Assembly: GCF_011758655.1 (NCBI RefSeq)
Contig: NZ_JAAMPA010000001.1
Span: 682,001 to 746,000 of the forward strand
Reading direction: 5' to 3'
Length of the DNA stretch: 64,000 nucleotides
Origin: Modestobacter marinus
GTDB taxonomy: Bacteria > Actinomycetota > Actinomycetes > Mycobacteriales > Geodermatophilaceae
Shown here: in pieces, positions 1 through 7,927 of the stretch
How the letters are laid out: each line of letters begins with the position of its first letter
Numbering within the stretch: position 1 is the stretch's first letter
Notes under the pieces: generated by a model
What the model was told of the DNA's origin: nothing
The model's input: only the letters and a program-made list of their open reading frames with translations
Databases searched by the model: none
Position numbers and translations under genes: made by a program

Positions 1-396
1 CCGCCCACCTGGTCGGTGGAGGCGGCGGCCGCCCGGCTGACCAGCCTGCCCACCGGCGGCCGCACCCCGCTGGCCGCCGGGCTGCTGCGGGCGCACGAGA
101 CGCTGCGGCTGGAGCGGGTGCGCGACCCGCAACGGCGTCCGCTGCTCGTCGTCGTCACCGACGGCCGGGCGACCGGCCCGCGGGGCGGCGACCACCTCGC
201 CGACGCCCGCCGGGCCGCCGGGCTGCTGGCCACGGCCGGGACGGCGAGCGTCGTCGTCGACTGCGAGTCCGGGCCGGTGCGGCTGGGCCTGGCCGCGGCG
301 CTCGGTCAGCAGCTGGGCGCGCAGACGCTGCGGCTCGAGGAGTTGGGCGCCGAGGCGCTGTCCGGCGTCGTCCGCTCGGTGCGAGAGGCGGCCTGA
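1..396 (+). CDS. Magnesium/cobalt chelatase subunit D-like VWA protein (C-terminal part)
   Basis: The open frame enters from the left edge, so only the last 131 residues are present. They form the C-terminal half of a von Willebrand A domain: LPTGGRTPLAAG carries the MIDAS threonine and VVVTDGRAT carries the last MIDAS aspartate. Chelatase D subunits with this ending act with an AAA+ partner to insert a metal into a tetrapyrrole. It is followed after 1 nt by cobO and then cobB, the same order as M. tuberculosis Rv2850c-cobO-cobB, so a role in the cobalamin pathway is likely. Whether the substrate is cobalt or magnesium cannot be read from the fragment. Confidence 0.85.
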   Translation, partial: PPTWSVEAAAARLTSLPTGGRTPLAAGLLRAHETLRLERVRDPQRRPLLVVVTDGRATGPRGGDHLADARRAAGLLATAGTASVVVDCESGPVRLGLAAALGQQLGAQTLRLEELGAEALSGVVRSVREAA

Positions 397-397
397 C

Positions 398-1012
398 ATG
401 CCCCAGGGACAGGTGACCGCGGTCCCGGTCGACGGGCTGACCACCCGCCAGCGCCGCAACCGGCCGCTGCTCGCGGTGCACACCGGGGAGATGAAGGGCA
501 AGTCCACCGCCGCCTTCGGGATGGCGATGCGGGCGTGGAACCAGGGCTGGTCGATCGCGGTCTACCAGTTCGTCAAGAGCGCCAAGTGGAAGGTCGGCGA
601 GGAGAACGCGCTGACCGCGCTGGGCCGGGTGCACGAGACCACCGGCGAGGGCGGCCCGGTCGTCTGGCACAAGATGGGCTCGGGCTGGTCGTGGTCCCGA
701 CGGGCCGGCACCGAGACCGACCACGCCGCCGACGCGGCCGAGGGCTGGGCGCAGATCAAGCGCGACCTGGCCGCCGAGGCGCACCGCTTCTACGTGCTCG
801 ACGAGTTCACCTACCCGCTGAAGTGGGGCTGGGTGGACGTCGACGACGTCGTGGCGACCCTGACGGACCGGCCGGGCAACCAGCACGTCGTCATCACCGG
901 GCGCGACGCCCCACCGGCGCTGATCGAGGCCGCCGACCTGGTCGTGGAGATGACCAAGGTCAAGCACCCGATGGACGCCGGCCAGAAGGGCCAGCGGGGG
1001 ATCGAGTGGTGA
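398..1012 (+). CDS. cobO: Cob(I)yrinic acid a,c-diamide adenosyltransferase
   Basis: This 204-residue protein is the CobO/BtuR corrinoid adenosyltransferase, which transfers the 5-prime-deoxyadenosyl group of ATP to reduced corrinoid. The ATP-binding P-loop is HTGEMKGKSTAAFGMAMRA near residues 28-46. The family motif FYVLDEFTYPLKWGW follows, with VVITGRDAPPALIEAADLV and the C-terminal MDAGQKGQRGIEW typical of CobO. Its length matches the family. The ATG starts 1 nt after the upstream stop, so it is translationally coupled to the chelatase-like gene. About 100 nt containing a palindromic repeat pair separates it from cobB. Confidence 0.95.
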   Translation: MPQGQVTAVPVDGLTTRQRRNRPLLAVHTGEMKGKSTAAFGMAMRAWNQGWSIAVYQFVKSAKWKVGEENALTALGRVHETTGEGGPVVWHKMGSGWSWSRRAGTETDHAADAAEGWAQIKRDLAAEAHRFYVLDEFTYPLKWGWVDVDDVVATLTDRPGNQHVVITGRDAPPALIEAADLVVEMTKVKHPMDAGQKGQRGIEW

Positions 1013-1021
1013 CCCCCTCCC

Positions 1022-1099
1022 GGGCAGAAATGGCCATTTCTGCCTCTCGTCGCGGACCGTCACGTCCCTGCGCCCGGGCAGAAATGGCCATTTCTGCCC
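1022..1099. repeat. Paired 22-bp palindromes, dispersed family 1, copy 1
   Basis: Two identical perfect 22-bp palindromes (1023-1044 and 1077-1098; core GCAGAAATGGCCATTTCTGC) flank a spacer containing CGGACCGTCAC at 1053-1063. The same palindrome-spacer-palindrome arrangement, with the same 11-mer in the same orientation, recurs at 58958-59037. It fills almost the whole cobO-cobB gap in an operon whose other junctions overlap. It resembles a REP/BIME-type intergenic element; its function is unknown. Confidence 0.85.
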
Positions 1100-1115
1100 T
1101 CCCGGGGGCCGGGCG

Positions 1116-2501
1116 ATGAGCGTCCGGATGCCGCGGATCGTGGTCGCGGCGCCGTCCTCCAACGCGGGGAAGACGTCGATCACGACCGGGCTGATCGCGG
1201 CGCTGACCGCACGCGGGCTGACCGTGAGCCCGCACAAGGTCGGGCCGGACTACATCGACCCGGGTTACCACGGGCTCGCCGCCGGCCGGCCCGGGCGCAA
1301 CCTGGACATGTGGCTGGTCGGCGACGACCGGATCACCCCGCTGTTCCTGCACGGCTCGCGGGGCGCCGACGTCGCGGTGGTCGAGGGCGTGATGGGGCTG
1401 TTCGACGGCGCCGCGCACGCCAGCGTCGAGCCCGGTTACGGCTCCACCGCCCAGGTCGCCGCGCACCTGCAGGCCCCGGTCGTTCTCGTGGTCGACGCCG
1501 CCTCGCAGGCCCGCAGCGTGGCCGCGCTGGTGCACGGGTTCGCCACCTTCGACCCGACGGTGCGGATCGGCGGCGTCGTCCTCAACCGGGTCGGCAGCGA
1601 CCGGCACGAGGCGATCCTGCGCGAGGCGCTGGGCGCGGCCGGGGTACCGGTGCTGGGTGCGGTCCGCCGGATCGCGGAGCTGCAGACGCCGTCCCGCCAC
1701 CTGGGGCTGGTGCCGGCCGCCGAGCGGTCGGCGGAGGCGGTGCGGACGGTGCGCGCGCTGGGCGCGGTGGTCGAGTCCAGCATCGACCTGGACGCCGTCC
1801 TGCGCCTGGCCCGCACCGCGCCGGACCTCGCCGGGGAGCCCTGGGACCCGGCCGCCGAGGTCACCCGGGTCGAGGGCCGGCCGGTCGTAGCCGTGGCCGG
1901 CGGCCCCGCGTTCACCTTCGGCTACGCCGAGACCACCGAGCTGCTCACCGCCGCCGGCGCTCAGGTGGTGACCGTCGACCCGCTGCGGGACGACGCGCTG
2001 CCCGAGGGCACCCGGGCGCTGGTCGTCGGCGGCGGCTTCCCGGAGGTGCACGCCAGCGCGCTGAGCGCGAACGTCGGCCTGCGGACGGCGATCGCCGACC
2101 TGGCCGCCCGCGGGGGCCCGATCGCCGCGGAGTGCGCCGGGCTGCTGTACCTCTCCCGGGAGCTGGACGGCGAGCCGATGTGCGGGGTGCTGCCCACGAC
2201 GACCGCGATGCACCCCCGGCTCACGCTGGGCTACCGGGCCGCGGTGGCGCTCACCGACAGCGTGCTCGCCCCGGCCGGCACCCGGGTGCGCGGGCACGAG
2301 TTCCACCGCACCACCGCCGGCCCCGCCGCCGGGGCGACCCCCGCCTGGCAGTGGAACGCCGACGGGCCGGAGGGCTTCGTGACCGGGAACGTGCACGCCT
2401 CCTACCTGCACCTGAACTGGGCCGGGTCCCCCGGGATGGCCACCCGCTTCGTCGCCGCCGCCGCGCGGGTCCCCCAGGAGGTCGGACATGCACATCGCTG
2501 A
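1116..2501 (+). CDS. cobB: Cobyrinate a,c-diamide synthase
   Basis: This 461-residue amidotransferase amidates the a and c side chains of the corrin ring using glutamine and ATP. The N-terminal domain has the P-loop-like [15 protein letters not shown] and the family signature [12 protein letters not shown]. The C-terminal class I glutaminase domain has [10 protein letters not shown], the nucleophile region [11 protein letters not shown] with its Cys, and the late His motif NVHASYLHL. The length fits the family. The 3-prime end overlaps the start of cbiM by 14 nt. The ATG at 1116 follows directly after the repeat pair, with GGGGCCGGGCG as a weak ribosome-binding context. Confidence 0.95.
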   Translation: MSVRMPRIVVAAPSSNAGKTSITTGLIAALTARGLTVSPHKVGPDYIDPGYHGLAAGRPGRNLDMWLVGDDRITPLFLHGSRGADVAVVEGVMGLFDGAAHASVEPGYGSTAQVAAHLQAPVVLVVDAASQARSVAALVHGFATFDPTVRIGGVVLNRVGSDRHEAILREALGAAGVPVLGAVRRIAELQTPSRHLGLVPAAERSAEAVRTVRALGAVVESSIDLDAVLRLARTAPDLAGEPWDPAAEVTRVEGRPVVAVAGGPAFTFGYAETTELLTAAGAQVVTVDPLRDDALPEGTRALVVGGGFPEVHASALSANVGLRTAIADLAARGGPIAAECAGLLYLSRELDGEPMCGVLPTTTAMHPRLTLGYRAAVALTDSVLAPAGTRVRGHEFHRTTAGPAAGATPAWQWNADGPEGFVTGNVHASYLHLNWAGSPGMATRFVAAAARVPQEVGHAHR

Positions 2502-3210
2502 GGGGTTCCTGCCGCCCGCGCACGCCATCGGCTGGACCATCGCCGCCGCCCCGTTCGTCGTCCACGGCGCCCGGGCGGTGGTCAAGGAGGTACGGGAGAA
2601 CCCGGAGTCGACCCTGCTGCTCGGCGCCGCCGGGGCGTTCACCTTCGTGCTGAGCGCGATCAAGCTGCCCTCGATCACCGGCAGCTCCAGCCACCCGACC
2701 GGCACCGGGCTCGGCGCCGTGCTCTTCCGGCCGCCGGTGATGGCCTTGCTGGGCACCGTCGTGCTGCTGTTCCAGGCGCTGCTGCTGGCCCACGGCGGGC
2801 TGACCACCCTGGGCGCCAACGCCTTCTCCATGGCGGTCGTCGGTCCGTGGGCCGGCTACGCCGCCTACCGGCTGGTCCGGCGCAGCGGCGGCGGGCTGCT
2901 CCCCGGGGTCTTCGCCGCGATGGCGATCGCCGACCTGGCCACCTACGTCACGACGGCGCTGCAGCTGGCCTGGGCACACCCCGACGCGGCCAGCGGCTTC
3001 GCCGGCGCGGCGGCGAAGTTCCTGTCCGTCTTCGCGTTCACCCAGGTGCCGCTGGCGATCGGCGAGGGCCTGCTCGGCGTCCTGCTGTTCCGGGTGCTGA
3101 CGGTCAACGCCCGCCCGGAGCTGGAGCGCCTCGGCGTCCTCCGGCCGGATCCGGGGCCGGTGGACACCGAGGCCCCGGTGCGCGCGCCCGCCCCGGGCGG
3201 CGAGCGATGA
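2488..3210 (+). CDS. cbiM: ECF cobalt transporter substrate-binding membrane protein CbiM
   Basis: This 240-residue integral membrane protein is the substrate-specific component of a cobalt (possibly nickel) energy-coupling-factor transporter. The mature N terminus begins [10 protein letters not shown]; in CbiM/NikM proteins the N-terminal Met-His loop inserts into the protein and coordinates the metal. Six to seven hydrophobic segments follow, with the conserved [20 protein letters not shown] near residues 53-72. It starts inside the end of cobB and overlaps cbiN by ATGA. Embedding in a cobalamin operon makes Co2+ the likely substrate. Confidence 0.95.
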   Translation: MHIAEGFLPPAHAIGWTIAAAPFVVHGARAVVKEVRENPESTLLLGAAGAFTFVLSAIKLPSITGSSSHPTGTGLGAVLFRPPVMALLGTVVLLFQALLLAHGGLTTLGANAFSMAVVGPWAGYAAYRLVRRSGGGLLPGVFAAMAIADLATYVTTALQLAWAHPDAASGFAGAAAKFLSVFAFTQVPLAIGEGLLGVLLFRVLTVNARPELERLGVLRPDPGPVDTEAPVRAPAPGGER

Positions 3211-3635
3211 GGCGGCACCTGGTCACCGCCCTGCTGGTGCTGGCCGTGATCGCGCTGTTCGCCACCCCGCTGCTGCTCGACGGGGGCAGCGAGTACGCCG
3301 GCACGGACAGCCAGGCCACCGAGCTGATCGAGGAGTCCGACGCCGGCTACGAGCCGTGGTTCGAGTCGGTCTTCTCCCCCGGCTCGTCGGAGATCGAGTC
3401 CGGCCTGTTCGCGCTGCAGGCGGCGCTCGGCGGCGGGGTGCTGGGCTACGTGCTCGGCCGCCTGAAGGGCCGACGGACGGCGGAGCAGACCAGCCGGCGG
3501 ACGGCGGAGCAGACCAGCCGGCGGACGGCGGAGCAGACCGGCCGGCGGACGGCGGAGCAGACCCGCCGGGAGACGGGCGAGCAGCCGGCCCGGCGGACCG
3601 TGGAGCCGGCACGCACGGAGCCCACGACGCCGTGA
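3207..3635 (+). CDS. cbiN: ECF cobalt transporter auxiliary protein CbiN/PDGLE domain, with repeat tail
   Basis: This 142-residue protein has the CbiN layout: an N-terminal membrane helix (about residues 5-24), an extracytoplasmic segment, and a second helix near residues 67-85 ([18 protein letters not shown]). CbiN helps load metal into CbiM. Family members normally end soon after the second helix. Here a charged tail of four RRTAEQT[SGR] octapeptides plus a decayed copy extends into the cytoplasm, encoded by a 24-bp tandem repeat. The ATG lies in the ATGA overlap with cbiM, and GTGA overlaps cbiQ. Confidence 0.85.
   Translation: MRRHLVTALLVLAVIALFATPLLLDGGSEYAGTDSQATELIEESDAGYEPWFESVFSPGSSEIESGLFALQAALGGGVLGYVLGRLKGRRTAEQTSRRTAEQTSRRTAEQTGRRTAEQTRRETGEQPARRTVEPARTEPTTP
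3471..3590 (+). repeat. 24-bp in-frame tandem repeat in cbiN
   Basis: Four near-identical 24-bp units (3471-3494, 3495-3518, 3519-3542, 3543-3566) and one decayed unit (3567-3590) encode [12 protein letters not shown] octapeptides. The differences are confined to the last codon of each unit. The unit length keeps the frame, so copy number can change without disrupting cbiN. Confidence 0.95.
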
Positions 3636-4369
3636 CCGGGCTGGCGATCGACGACGCCGCCTGGGCCAGCGCCTGGCGGCTGCGCTCCCCCGCCGACAAG
3701 TTGCTGCTCAGCGGCGGGCTGGTGCTCGCCGCGCTGGTCCTCCCCGCCTGGCCCGGCAGCGTGCTGGTCGGGCTGGCCGCCGTCGTCCTGGCGCTGGGCC
3801 CGGCCCGGGTGCCGGCGCGCACCTTCGGCCGCGCGGTGCGGCTGCCGCTGGCGTTCATCCTCATCGGGGCGCTGACCGCCGTCGTCCAGGTCGGGGACGG
3901 CGGCCTCGGCTGGGCACCGGACGCGGCCGCGCAGGCGGGCGGGCTGGTCGCCCACGCGGTCGCCGGCAGCGCCGCGGTGCTGCTGCTGGCCACGACGACG
4001 CCGATGTCGGACCTGCTGCCGGCGCTGCACCGGCTGCGGGTGCCCGACGCCGTGGTGGAAGTGGCCTCGGTGACCTACCGGATGCTGTTCGTGCTGCTCA
4101 CCAGCCTGTCGACCATCCGCGAGGCGCAGGCCGCCCGGATGGGGCACGCGGGCCTGCGCAACACCTACCGCTCCTCGGGGATGCTGGCCGCCGCCGTGCT
4201 GACCCGCTCCTGGGACCGGGCCCGCCGGCTGTCCGACGGGCTGGCCGGGCGGGGCATGGAGACCGGGCTGCGGGTGCTGCCGGAGGTGCTGCCCTCCTCG
4301 GCGCGGTTCGTGGCGACGACCGTCGTCGGCCTGGCCGCCCTGGTCACCGTGAGCCTGGTGGCGGCATGA
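3632..4369 (+). CDS. cbiQ: ECF cobalt transporter T component CbiQ
   Basis: This 245-residue membrane protein is the transmembrane coupling (T) subunit linking CbiM to the ATPase CbiO. It has about five hydrophobic segments and the cytosolic T-component helices, including the Ala-Arg-Gly type signatures [12 protein letters not shown] and [15 protein letters not shown] that contact the ATPase grooves. Translation starts at GTG in the GTGA overlap with cbiN and ends in an ATGA overlap with cbiO. The position within cbiMNQO leaves little doubt about its role. Confidence 0.93.
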   Translation: MTGLAIDDAAWASAWRLRSPADKLLLSGGLVLAALVLPAWPGSVLVGLAAVVLALGPARVPARTFGRAVRLPLAFILIGALTAVVQVGDGGLGWAPDAAAQAGGLVAHAVAGSAAVLLLATTTPMSDLLPALHRLRVPDAVVEVASVTYRMLFVLLTSLSTIREAQAARMGHAGLRNTYRSSGMLAAAVLTRSWDRARRLSDGLAGRGMETGLRVLPEVLPSSARFVATTVVGLAALVTVSLVAA

Positions 4370-5211
4370 GCCACCTGACGCTGGCCGCCGAGGGCCTGGA
4401 CGCGGGGTACGAGCGGGGTGCGCGGGTGCTGGACGGCGCCTCGCTGACCGTGCCGCCCGGCCGCCGGCTCGCACTGCTGGGCGCGAACGGGTCGGGCAAG
4501 ACGACGCTGCTGCGCTGCCTGTCCGGGGCCCTGGCGCCCGCCCGCGGCCGGGTCACCCTGGACGGCGCCGAGCTGCGCCCCACCCGGTCGGGCCTGCGCG
4601 CCCACCGCCAGGCGGTGCAGCTGGTGCTGCAGGACCCCGACGACCAGCTGTTCAGCGCCTCCGTCGCCCAGGACGTCTCCTTCGGTCCGGTGAACCTGGG
4701 GCTGCCCGAGGCCGAGGTCCGTGCCCGGGTCGCCGAGGCGCTGGAGCTGCTCGCCGTGGCGCACCTCGCCGGCCGCCCGACCCACCAGCTCTCCTACGGC
4801 GAGCGGAAGCGGGTCGCCATCGCCGGCGCGGTCGCCATGCGGCCCTGCGTGCTGATGCTCGACGAGCCCACCGCCGGGCTCGACCCCACCGCGGTCGGCG
4901 AGGCGCTGGCCGCGCTCGCCCGGTTGCAGGAGGCCGACTCGACAGTCGTGATGAGCACCCACGACGTCGACCTGGCGCTGCGCTGGGCCGACGAGGTCGC
5001 CGTCGTGGTGGACGGCGGGGTGGTGCAGGGCGCACCGGACGTCGTCCTCGGCGACGACGTGCTGCTGGCCCGGGCCCGGCTGGACCGGCCGTGGGCGCTC
5101 AGCGTCGGCGCCCGGCTGCAGGCGCTCGGGCTGCTGCCCGACGGCGCACTCCCCCGCGACGCCGACGCGCTGCTGGCCGCGCTCCCCGACCGCCCCGGGG
5201 TCACGGCGTGA
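4366..5211 (+). CDS. cbiO: ECF cobalt transporter ATP-binding protein CbiO
   Basis: This 281-residue ABC ATPase powers the cobalt ECF transporter. Visible motifs are Walker [11 protein letters not shown]-loop region [15 protein letters not shown] (the DDQLF sequence is typical of ECF ATPases), signature [13 protein letters not shown], Walker [14 protein letters not shown] and H-loop STHDVDL. A single ATPase gene is present, so it probably acts as a homodimer. It overlaps cbiQ by ATGA and the next gene by GTGA. Confidence 0.95.
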   Translation: MSHLTLAAEGLDAGYERGARVLDGASLTVPPGRRLALLGANGSGKTTLLRCLSGALAPARGRVTLDGAELRPTRSGLRAHRQAVQLVLQDPDDQLFSASVAQDVSFGPVNLGLPEAEVRARVAEALELLAVAHLAGRPTHQLSYGERKRVAIAGAVAMRPCVLMLDEPTAGLDPTAVGEALAALARLQEADSTVVMSTHDVDLALRWADEVAVVVDGGVVQGAPDVVLGDDVLLARARLDRPWALSVGARLQALGLLPDGALPRDADALLAALPDRPGVTA

Positions 5212-6842
5212 TCGTCGTGGGCATCGGGGCACGCGCCGGGGTGACCGCCGACGAGGTGCTGGCCGCCGTGGACGCGGTGCTGCCGGCGCCGGAGGGCCCC
5301 GTCCGGCTGGCCTCGCTGGACAGCCGGGCCGCCGAACCGGGGCTGCGCCAGGCCGCCGCGCGCCGCGGCTGGCCGCTGACCGGGCACCCGGCGGCCACCC
5401 TGGCCGGCGTCCCGGTGCCCACCCCGTCGGCGCGGGTCGCCGCCGCTGTCGGCACGGCGTCGGTCGCCGAGGCGGCGGCGCTGCTGGCGGGTGGGCGGCT
5501 CGTCGTGGCAAAGACGGTGCACGGCCGGGTGACCGTGGCGGTGGCCCTCGACCCCGCCCCGCGGCCCCACGACGCCGACATCTCTCAGCACGACGTGGAC
5601 CTCCGCCACCACGACATCGACCTCCGGCACCACGACACCGACCTCCGGCACCACGACACCGACCTCCGGCACCACGACACCGACCTCCGGCACCACGACA
5701 CCGACCTCCGGCACCACGACACCGACCTCTGGCACCACGACACCGACCTCCGGCACCACGACACCGACCTCCGGCACCACGACATTGACCTCCGGCACCA
5801 CGACATCGACCTCCGGCACCATGGCGACGCCGAGGTCGGACCCGGCCTGGTGGACCTGGTGGTGAACGTCCGTGCCGACGCGCCCCCGGCCTGGCTGCGC
5901 ACCGTGCTGCACGAGGCGGTCGAGGCCAGCGCCGCCTACCCCGACCCGCGCCCGGCCCGGGCAGCGGTCGCCGCCGCGCACCGCCGCGACCCGGCCGAGG
6001 TGCTGCTCACCGCGGGGGCCGCCGAGACGTTCACGCTGGTCGCGCGGGCGCTGCGTCCGCGCCGCGCGGTCGTCGTCCACCCCTCCTTCACCGAGCCCGA
6101 GGCCGCACTGCGCGCTGCCGGCCACCCGGTGGAGCGGCTGCTGCTGCCCGGTCCGGGGTACCGGCTGGACCCGGCGGCGGTGCCGGCCGACGCCGACCTC
6201 GTCGTCGTCGGCAACCCGACGAACCCGACGTCGGTGCTGCACCCCGCCGCCGACCTCGCAGCCCTGGCCCGCCCCGGGCGGGTGCTGCTGGTCGACGAGG
6301 CGTTCGCCGACACGGTGCCCGGTGAGCCGGAGTCGCTGGCCGGCCGCAGCGACCTGCCCGGGCTGCTCGTGGTGCGCAGCCTGACCAAGACCTGGGGGCT
6401 GGCCGGGCTGCGCGTCGGCTACGCGCTCGGCCCCGCCGACCTGGTCGCCGCACTGGCCGCGCAGCAACCGCACTGGCCGGTCTCCACTCCCGCGCTGGCC
6501 GCGCTGTCCGCCTGCACCGGTCCGGCCGCCCGGGCCGAGGCCGAGGAGGTGGCGCACCAGCTCACCGAGCACCGGGCCGCGCTGCTCGCCGCGCTCCCAC
6601 GCACCGTCGAGGTGCTGGCCGAGCCGCGGTCGTCGTTCGTGCTGCTGCGCGTGCCGGGCGGTGCCCGGGTGCGCGAGCGGCTGCGGGAGCGGGGCTGGGC
6701 GGTGCGCCGGGGCGACACGTTCCCCGGCCTGACCGGCGACCACCTGCGGGTGGCCGTACGCGACCCGGGGACCTCCCGTGCGTTCGCTGCGGCGCTGGCT
6801 GAGACCCTTGACCCGATCGACACGACCGAGGAGGTCCGCTGA
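5208..6842 (+). CDS. Fusion: CobE/CbiG C-terminal-like domain, His/Asp repeat linker, CobC-like PLP enzyme
   Basis: This 544-residue protein has three parts. Residues about 1-115 ([38 protein letters not shown]) match CobE / CbiG C-terminal domains of corrin ring modification. Residues about 128-204 are eleven copies of the heptapeptide HD[TIV]DL[RW]H. Residues about 215-540 are a class I/II PLP aminotransferase fold like L-threonine-O-3-phosphate decarboxylase (CobC/CobD), with [20 protein letters not shown] and the PLP-lysine motif [12 protein letters not shown]. The CobC part would supply the aminopropanol side chain. GTG lies in a GTGA overlap with cbiO. The His-rich linker is discussed as a finding; metal binding by it is only a hypothesis. 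Confidence 0.85.
   Translation: MIVVGIGARAGVTADEVLAAVDAVLPAPEGPVRLASLDSRAAEPGLRQAAARRGWPLTGHPAATLAGVPVPTPSARVAAAVGTASVAEAAALLAGGRLVVAKTVHGRVTVAVALDPAPRPHDADISQHDVDLRHHDIDLRHHDTDLRHHDTDLRHHDTDLRHHDTDLRHHDTDLWHHDTDLRHHDTDLRHHDIDLRHHDIDLRHHGDAEVGPGLVDLVVNVRADAPPAWLRTVLHEAVEASAAYPDPRPARAAVAAAHRRDPAEVLLTAGAAETFTLVARALRPRRAVVVHPSFTEPEAALRAAGHPVERLLLPGPGYRLDPAAVPADADLVVVGNPTNPTSVLHPAADLAALARPGRVLLVDEAFADTVPGEPESLAGRSDLPGLLVVRSLTKTWGLAGLRVGYALGPADLVAALAAQQPHWPVSTPALAALSACTGPAARAEAEEVAHQLTEHRAALLAALPRTVEVLAEPRSSFVLLRVPGGARVRERLRERGWAVRRGDTFPGLTGDHLRVAVRDPGTSRAFAAALAETLDPIDTTEEVR
5589..5819 (+). repeat. 21-bp in-frame tandem repeat, 11 copies
   Basis: Eleven contiguous 21-bp units encode HD[TIV]DLRH, with one unit reading HDTDLWH. 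Most changes fall at two codons (ACC, ATC or GTG in position 3, and CGG, CGC or TGG in position 6), so the array is young or homogenised. It contributes 22 histidines and 22 aspartates to the linker between the CobE-like and CobC-like domains. Confidence 0.97.
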
Positions 6843-7927
6843 GCACCGACCCGACCCCCTTCGCCGGAACGCTGCTGGGCGCGACCATCGCCGCCATCGC
6901 CCCGCGGGACACCGCCGCCGAGCGGGCCGCCCGGGAGCGGCTGGACCGGATGACCAAGCCCCCCGGCTCCCTCGGGGTGCTCGAGGACGTCGCCGCGCAG
7001 CTGGCCGGCACCGCCGGGGCGTGCCCGCCTCCGCTGCCCGAGCCGGCCGTGGTCGCGGTCTTCGCCGGCGACCACGGGGTGCACGCCCAGGGGGTCACCC
7101 CCTGGCCGCAGGAGGTCACCGCCCAGATGGTCGCGAACCTCGCCGGCGGCGGCGCCGTGGTCAACGCCTTCGCCGCCCAGCTGGGCGCCGAGGTGGTCGT
7201 GGTCGACGTCGGGGTGGCCACCCCGGTGGGTCCCGCCGCGGGCCTGCTGGAACGCACCGTCCGCCGCGGCACCGCCGACCTCTCGGTCGGTCCGGCGATG
7301 ACCCTCGCCGAGGCCCGGCAGGCGGTGGAGGTCGGCATCGAGGTGGCGACGACGCTCGCCGCCGGGCACGGCTGCCTGGTCACCGGCGACATGGGGATCG
7401 GCAACACCACCGCGTCGGCGGCCCTGGTCTGCGCGTTCACCGGCGCGGCCCCGGCCGCGGCGACCGGCCGCGGCACCGGCATCGACGACCCCACGCTGGC
7501 CCGCAAGGTCGAGGTGGTCACCCGCGCGGTGGCGCGGGTGCCGGGTCGCCCGGCCACGCCCGAGGCGGCGCTCGCCGCACTGGCCGAGCTCGGCGGGCTG
7601 GAGCACGCCGCGCTGGCCGGCTTCGTGCTCGGCGCCGCGGCCGCCCGGGTGCCGGTGCTGCTGGACGGGGTGATCGCCGGCGCGGCCGCGCTCGTCGCCG
7701 CCGCGCTGTGCCCCGCCGCCCTGGAGCACGCCCTCGCCGGTCACACGTCGGCCGAGCCGGGACACGGCCTGGCCCTGCACGCCCTGGGCCTGCGCCCGCT
7801 GCTCGGGCTGGACCTGCGCCTCGGCGAGGGCACCGGTGCCCTGCTCAGCCTGCCCCTGGTGGCCAGCGCGGCCCGGGCGCTGCGCGACGTCGCCACCTTC
7901 GACTCCGCGGGTGTGACCGAGAAGTGA
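6839..7927 (+). CDS. cobT: Nicotinate-nucleotide--dimethylbenzimidazole phosphoribosyltransferase
   Basis: CobT makes alpha-ribazole phosphate from nicotinate mononucleotide and dimethylbenzimidazole for the lower ligand of B12. Motifs are TKPPGSLG, AGDHGVHAQGVTPWP, TGDMGIGNTTASAA and EPGHGLALHALGLRPLL near the end. No ATG, GTG or TTG exists in frame between the upstream stop and ATG 6950, and that ATG would delete about 37 family-conserved N-terminal residues just before TKPPGSLG. I therefore place the start at CTG 6839, in a CTGA overlap with the previous stop and behind GAGGAGG (6828-6834), giving 362 residues. The overlap mirrors the ATGA/GTGA junctions of the rest of the operon. Confidence 0.9.
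   Translation: MSTDPTPFAGTLLGATIAAIAPRDTAAERAARERLDRMTKPPGSLGVLEDVAAQLAGTAGACPPPLPEPAVVAVFAGDHGVHAQGVTPWPQEVTAQMVANLAGGGAVVNAFAAQLGAEVVVVDVGVATPVGPAAGLLERTVRRGTADLSVGPAMTLAEARQAVEVGIEVATTLAAGHGCLVTGDMGIGNTTASAALVCAFTGAAPAAATGRGTGIDDPTLARKVEVVTRAVARVPGRPATPEAALAALAELGGLEHAALAGFVLGAAAARVPVLLDGVIAGAAALVAAALCPAALEHALAGHTSAEPGHGLALHALGLRPLLGLDLRLGEGTGALLSLPLVASAARALRDVATFDSAGVTEK

Noticed and set aside
155-1237. A 360-codon minus-strand open frame over the chelatase, cobO and cobB genes
   Set aside because: Composition is Arg/Pro/Gly-rich without domain motifs, and it opposes three clearly identified genes; it is a GC-rich shadow frame.
4794-6743. A 649-codon minus-strand frame with VVVPEVG repeats
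   Set aside because: The repeat is the complement of the HDTDLRH minisatellite, and the plus strand encodes recognisable CbiO, CobE and CobC domains.
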